A DNA stretch of 6,887 nucleotides from Microcoleaceae cyanobacterium UBA11344 (GTDB taxonomy: Bacteria > Cyanobacteriota > Cyanobacteriia > Cyanobacteriales > Microcoleaceae). The stretch's first letter is position 1. Each line of letters begins with the position of its first letter. The DNA lies in NCBI GenBank assembly GCA_003483675.1, contig DMYK01000098.1, positions 3,580 through 10,466 on the forward strand. The letters run 5' to 3'. Below are positions 4,758 to 6,887 of this stretch, one piece after another. The translations under genes and the position numbers were made by a program. The notes below the pieces were generated by a model that was not told the DNA's origin, made no database searches, and saw nothing but the letters and a program-made list of their open reading frames with translations.

Positions 4758-6887
4758 CTATTTAGTTTTAGTTAGAATGTCAAGTGCTGTATGAGAATAG
4801 GCTTGCATCATCAACTGCTTGAGATCTTCAATCAGAGGATAGCGAGGATTTGCGCCTGTGCATTGATCGTCAAAAGCCTGATCTGCCATTTCTTCGACAC
4901 GCGCCAAGAAAAAGTCATCGCTGACACCTTGGGCTGAGAGTACCTCTTGAATTGTGTCAGGAATATCAACTTGACGTTTTAGATCTTCCACAGCCTCAAT
5001 CAACTTCACCACTTTTTCCTCTTCATTCTCACCACCCAAATTTAGATAGTCCGCAATCCGCGCATAGCGCCACTTACTATTGGGATATTTGTTCTGCGAG
5101 AAAATCGCTTGCTTAAATGGAACATCTGTTGCATTGTAACGAATCACATGGGAAATCATCAGCGCGTTTGCTAAACCATGCGGAATGTGACAAGTTCCGC
5201 CTAACTGGTGCGCTATGGAATGACAAATCCCTAAGAAAGCGTTAGCAAATGCCATGCCGGCGATCGTCGCAGCATAATGGACTTTTTCCCGTGCTTTCGG
5301 ATCATTCGCACCTTTTTTGTAAGCACTGGGCAGATATTTGAACAACAGACGAATCGCTTCTAGTGCTAATCCATTTGTATATTCAGAAGCCAATACCGAA
5401 ACGTAAGCTTCGATCGCATGAGTCAGCGCATCAATGCCGCCATAGGCTGTGAGTCGCTTGGGCATATGCATCGTTAATTCTGGATCAACGATCGCAATAT
5501 TCGGAGTCAAAGCATAATCGGCAAGGGGATATTTGATGCCAGATTTCTCATCTTTCACCACCGCAAAAGGTGTAACTTCTGAACCAGTTCCCGATGTGGT
5601 GGGAATTGATACCATGATTGCTTTTCCGCCCAAGGGTGGAAGCTCATAGACACGCTTGCGAATATCCATAAACCGCATCGCCAATCCTTCAAACTCAATC
5701 TCAGGATGTTCGTACATCAACCACATCACCTTGGCGGCATCCATCGGCGATCCACCACCAAAGGCAATAATTACATCGGGATGGAAGCTATTGCAGATTT
5801 CCAAACCTTTGTTAACTGTGGCTAAGGAAGGATCGGGTTCGACATCATAAAAGGTATAGTGGGCGATGCCGATTTCTTCCAAACTATCAGTGACTTCTTT
5901 GATCAAACCGAGTTCAAATAAAGGGCGATCGGTGACAATCAGAGCGCGTTTTTTGCCTGCAAGATCCCGCAGCGCCACAGGTAAACAGCCCGATTTGAAG
6001 TAAATCTTTGGTGGGATGCGAAACCATAGCATATTCTCGCGACGTGAGGCGACGGTTTTGATATTCAGCAGATGATGTGGTGTCACATTTGCCGAAATGG
6101 AATTATCGCCCCAGCTACCACAACCAAGTGTTAGTGACGGATCGAGTCGAAAATTGTAAAGATCGCCGATCGCCCCTTGAGAAGATGGTGTATTAATCAG
6201 CACCCGCGAAGTTTCGACTTTGTTTTCAAAATAGCGAATATGCTTCTGATTGTTGGGAGCCGTGTACAGCACCGAAGTATGTCCATGTCCACCGAATAAG
6301 ATCAATGATTCAGCCTTTTCTACGGCATCATTAAAATCCTGAGCGCGGTACATCGCCAGGATCGGCGAAAGTTTCTCATAAGCAAATGGTTCGTCTTTGG
6401 CGATCGTTTCTACTTCTCCAATCAAAACTCTGGTATTTTCTGGAACTTCAAAACCAGCAACTTCTGCGATTTTGATCACCGACTGTCCAACGATTTCAGC
6501 ATTCAAGCGTCCATCGGTTAAAATCACCTGTCGTACTTGATCACGTTCTTCAGAATTGAGGAAATAAGCACCGCGCTTGATAAATTCCTCTCTGACAGTT
6601 TCATAAACTGCATCTACCACAATCACTGATTGTTCAGAAGCGCAAATCGTGCCATTGTCAAAGGTTTTACTCAAAATGATCGAACTCACCGCCATTTGAA
6701 TATGTGCGGTTTCATCAATGATCGCGGGAGTGTTACCTGCGCCCACACCGAGGGAAGGATGTCCTGAAGAGTAGGCAGCTTTGACCATCCCTGGCCCACC
6801 TGTTGCCAAAATCAGCTTGATATTGTGGTGTTGCATCAAAGCTTGGGAAAGCGGCACTGTTGGCTCATCAATCCAGCCAATTATATT
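4758..6887 (-). CDS. adhE: Bifunctional acetaldehyde-CoA/alcohol dehydrogenase AdhE (N terminus beyond window)
   Basis: AdhE converts acetyl-CoA to acetaldehyde and then ethanol with two NADH, regenerating NAD+ in dark anoxic fermentation; family members assemble into cytosolic filaments (spirosomes). The frame stays open to 6887 (NIIGWIDEPT), so the GTG at 6857 is internal. By alignment from memory with E. coli AdhE (891 aa), about 165-175 N-terminal residues are missing. Residues are numbered from 6857. The aldehyde dehydrogenase half (1 to about 265) has catalytic Cys72 in NGTICASEQS and EKLSPILAMYRA. The linker (about 265-300) leads to an iron-type alcohol dehydrogenase with GGGSPMDAAK (367-376), TTSGTGSE (420-427) and iron ligands Asp476, His480, His546 and His560, all present. 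The FDDQCTGANPRYP signature lies at 662-674. The C terminus ends at KTK, shorter than the Lys/Ala-rich E. coli tail. The stop is TAG. A 3' hairpin follows, then repeats and adh on the same strand. No perfect HIP1 site was seen in this part. The promoter is outside the window. Confidence 0.97.
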   Translation of the reverse strand, partial: NIIGWIDEPTVPLSQALMQHHNIKLILATGGPGMVKAAYSSGHPSLGVGAGNTPAIIDETAHIQMAVSSIILSKTFDNGTICASEQSVIVVDAVYETVREEFIKRGAYFLNSEERDQVRQVILTDGRLNAEIVGQSVIKIAEVAGFEVPENTRVLIGEVETIAKDEPFAYEKLSPILAMYRAQDFNDAVEKAESLILFGGHGHTSVLYTAPNNQKHIRYFENKVETSRVLINTPSSQGAIGDLYNFRLDPSLTLGCGSWGDNSISANVTPHHLLNIKTVASRRENMLWFRIPPKIYFKSGCLPVALRDLAGKKRALIVTDRPLFELGLIKEVTDSLEEIGIAHYTFYDVEPDPSLATVNKGLEICNSFHPDVIIAFGGGSPMDAAKVMWLMYEHPEIEFEGLAMRFMDIRKRVYELPPLGGKAIMVSIPTTSGTGSEVTPFAVVKDEKSGIKYPLADYALTPNIAIVDPELTMHMPKRLTAYGGIDALTHAIEAYVSVLASEYTNGLALEAIRLLFKYLPSAYKKGANDPKAREKVHYAATIAGMAFANAFLGICHSIAHQLGGTCHIPHGLANALMISHVIRYNATDVPFKQAIFSQNKYPNSKWRYARIADYLNLGGENEEEKVVKLIEAVEDLKRQVDIPDTIQEVLSAQGVSDDFFLARVEEMADQAFDDQCTGANPRYPLIEDLKQLMMQAYSHTALDILTKTK

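Noticed and set aside
6855..6857. GTG as the adhE start codon
   Set aside because: The frame continues upstream to 6887 with NIIGWIDEPT, which matches conserved AdhE sequence; the start is beyond the window.

Overview
The window comes from a cyanobacterium. At least seven perfect copies of the HIP1 octamer GCGATCGC lie in it, with many more CGATCG cores. It also holds a multi-PAS hybrid histidine kinase and the interspersed repeats (GGGCGGGTTT/AAACCCGCCC, GCAGAGGGC tandems) that are common in filamentous and colonial cyanobacteria. The genus cannot be told from the sequence.

Layout: (1) Positions 1-3008, plus strand, hold the C-terminal 1,001 codons of a hybrid sensor histidine kinase. It has five PAS/PAC modules (the first cut by the window edge), HisKA, HATPase and a receiver domain. 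(2) Positions 3009-3204 are a convergent intergenic gap with a degenerate heptamer tandem, a short fossil of an adhE 3' region, and a hairpin just past the end of the next gene. (3) Positions 3205-4221, minus strand, hold a complete zinc-dependent, CAD/YahK-type alcohol dehydrogenase resembling cyanobacterial AdhA, with a good -10 box upstream. (4) Positions 4222-4757 are a 536-bp gap packed with repeats: a 17-bp inverted repeat enclosing a 9-mer tandem, two related palindromic units, and a GC-rich inverted-repeat element between them. The adh-proximal end carries the promoter region and a stretch that is open in two frames and cannot be assigned. (5) Positions 4758-6887, minus strand, hold the C-terminal 709 codons or so of adhE, the bifunctional acetaldehyde-CoA/alcohol dehydrogenase. 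Roughly 170 N-terminal residues and its promoter lie beyond the window.

Together the two dehydrogenases form a co-oriented alcohol/aldehyde module. AdhE reduces acetyl-CoA to ethanol with NADH during dark anoxic fermentation. The zinc enzyme interconverts a broader range of aldehydes and alcohols, probably with NADP(H). The repeat-filled gap and the separate adh promoter argue against one operon. The kinase is transcribed towards adh and nothing shows that it controls the module.

No new molecular system is evident. The most informative unusual signals are the adhE fossil downstream of adh, an in-frame repeat inserted in the kinase linker, and the layered repeats between the two dehydrogenase genes.
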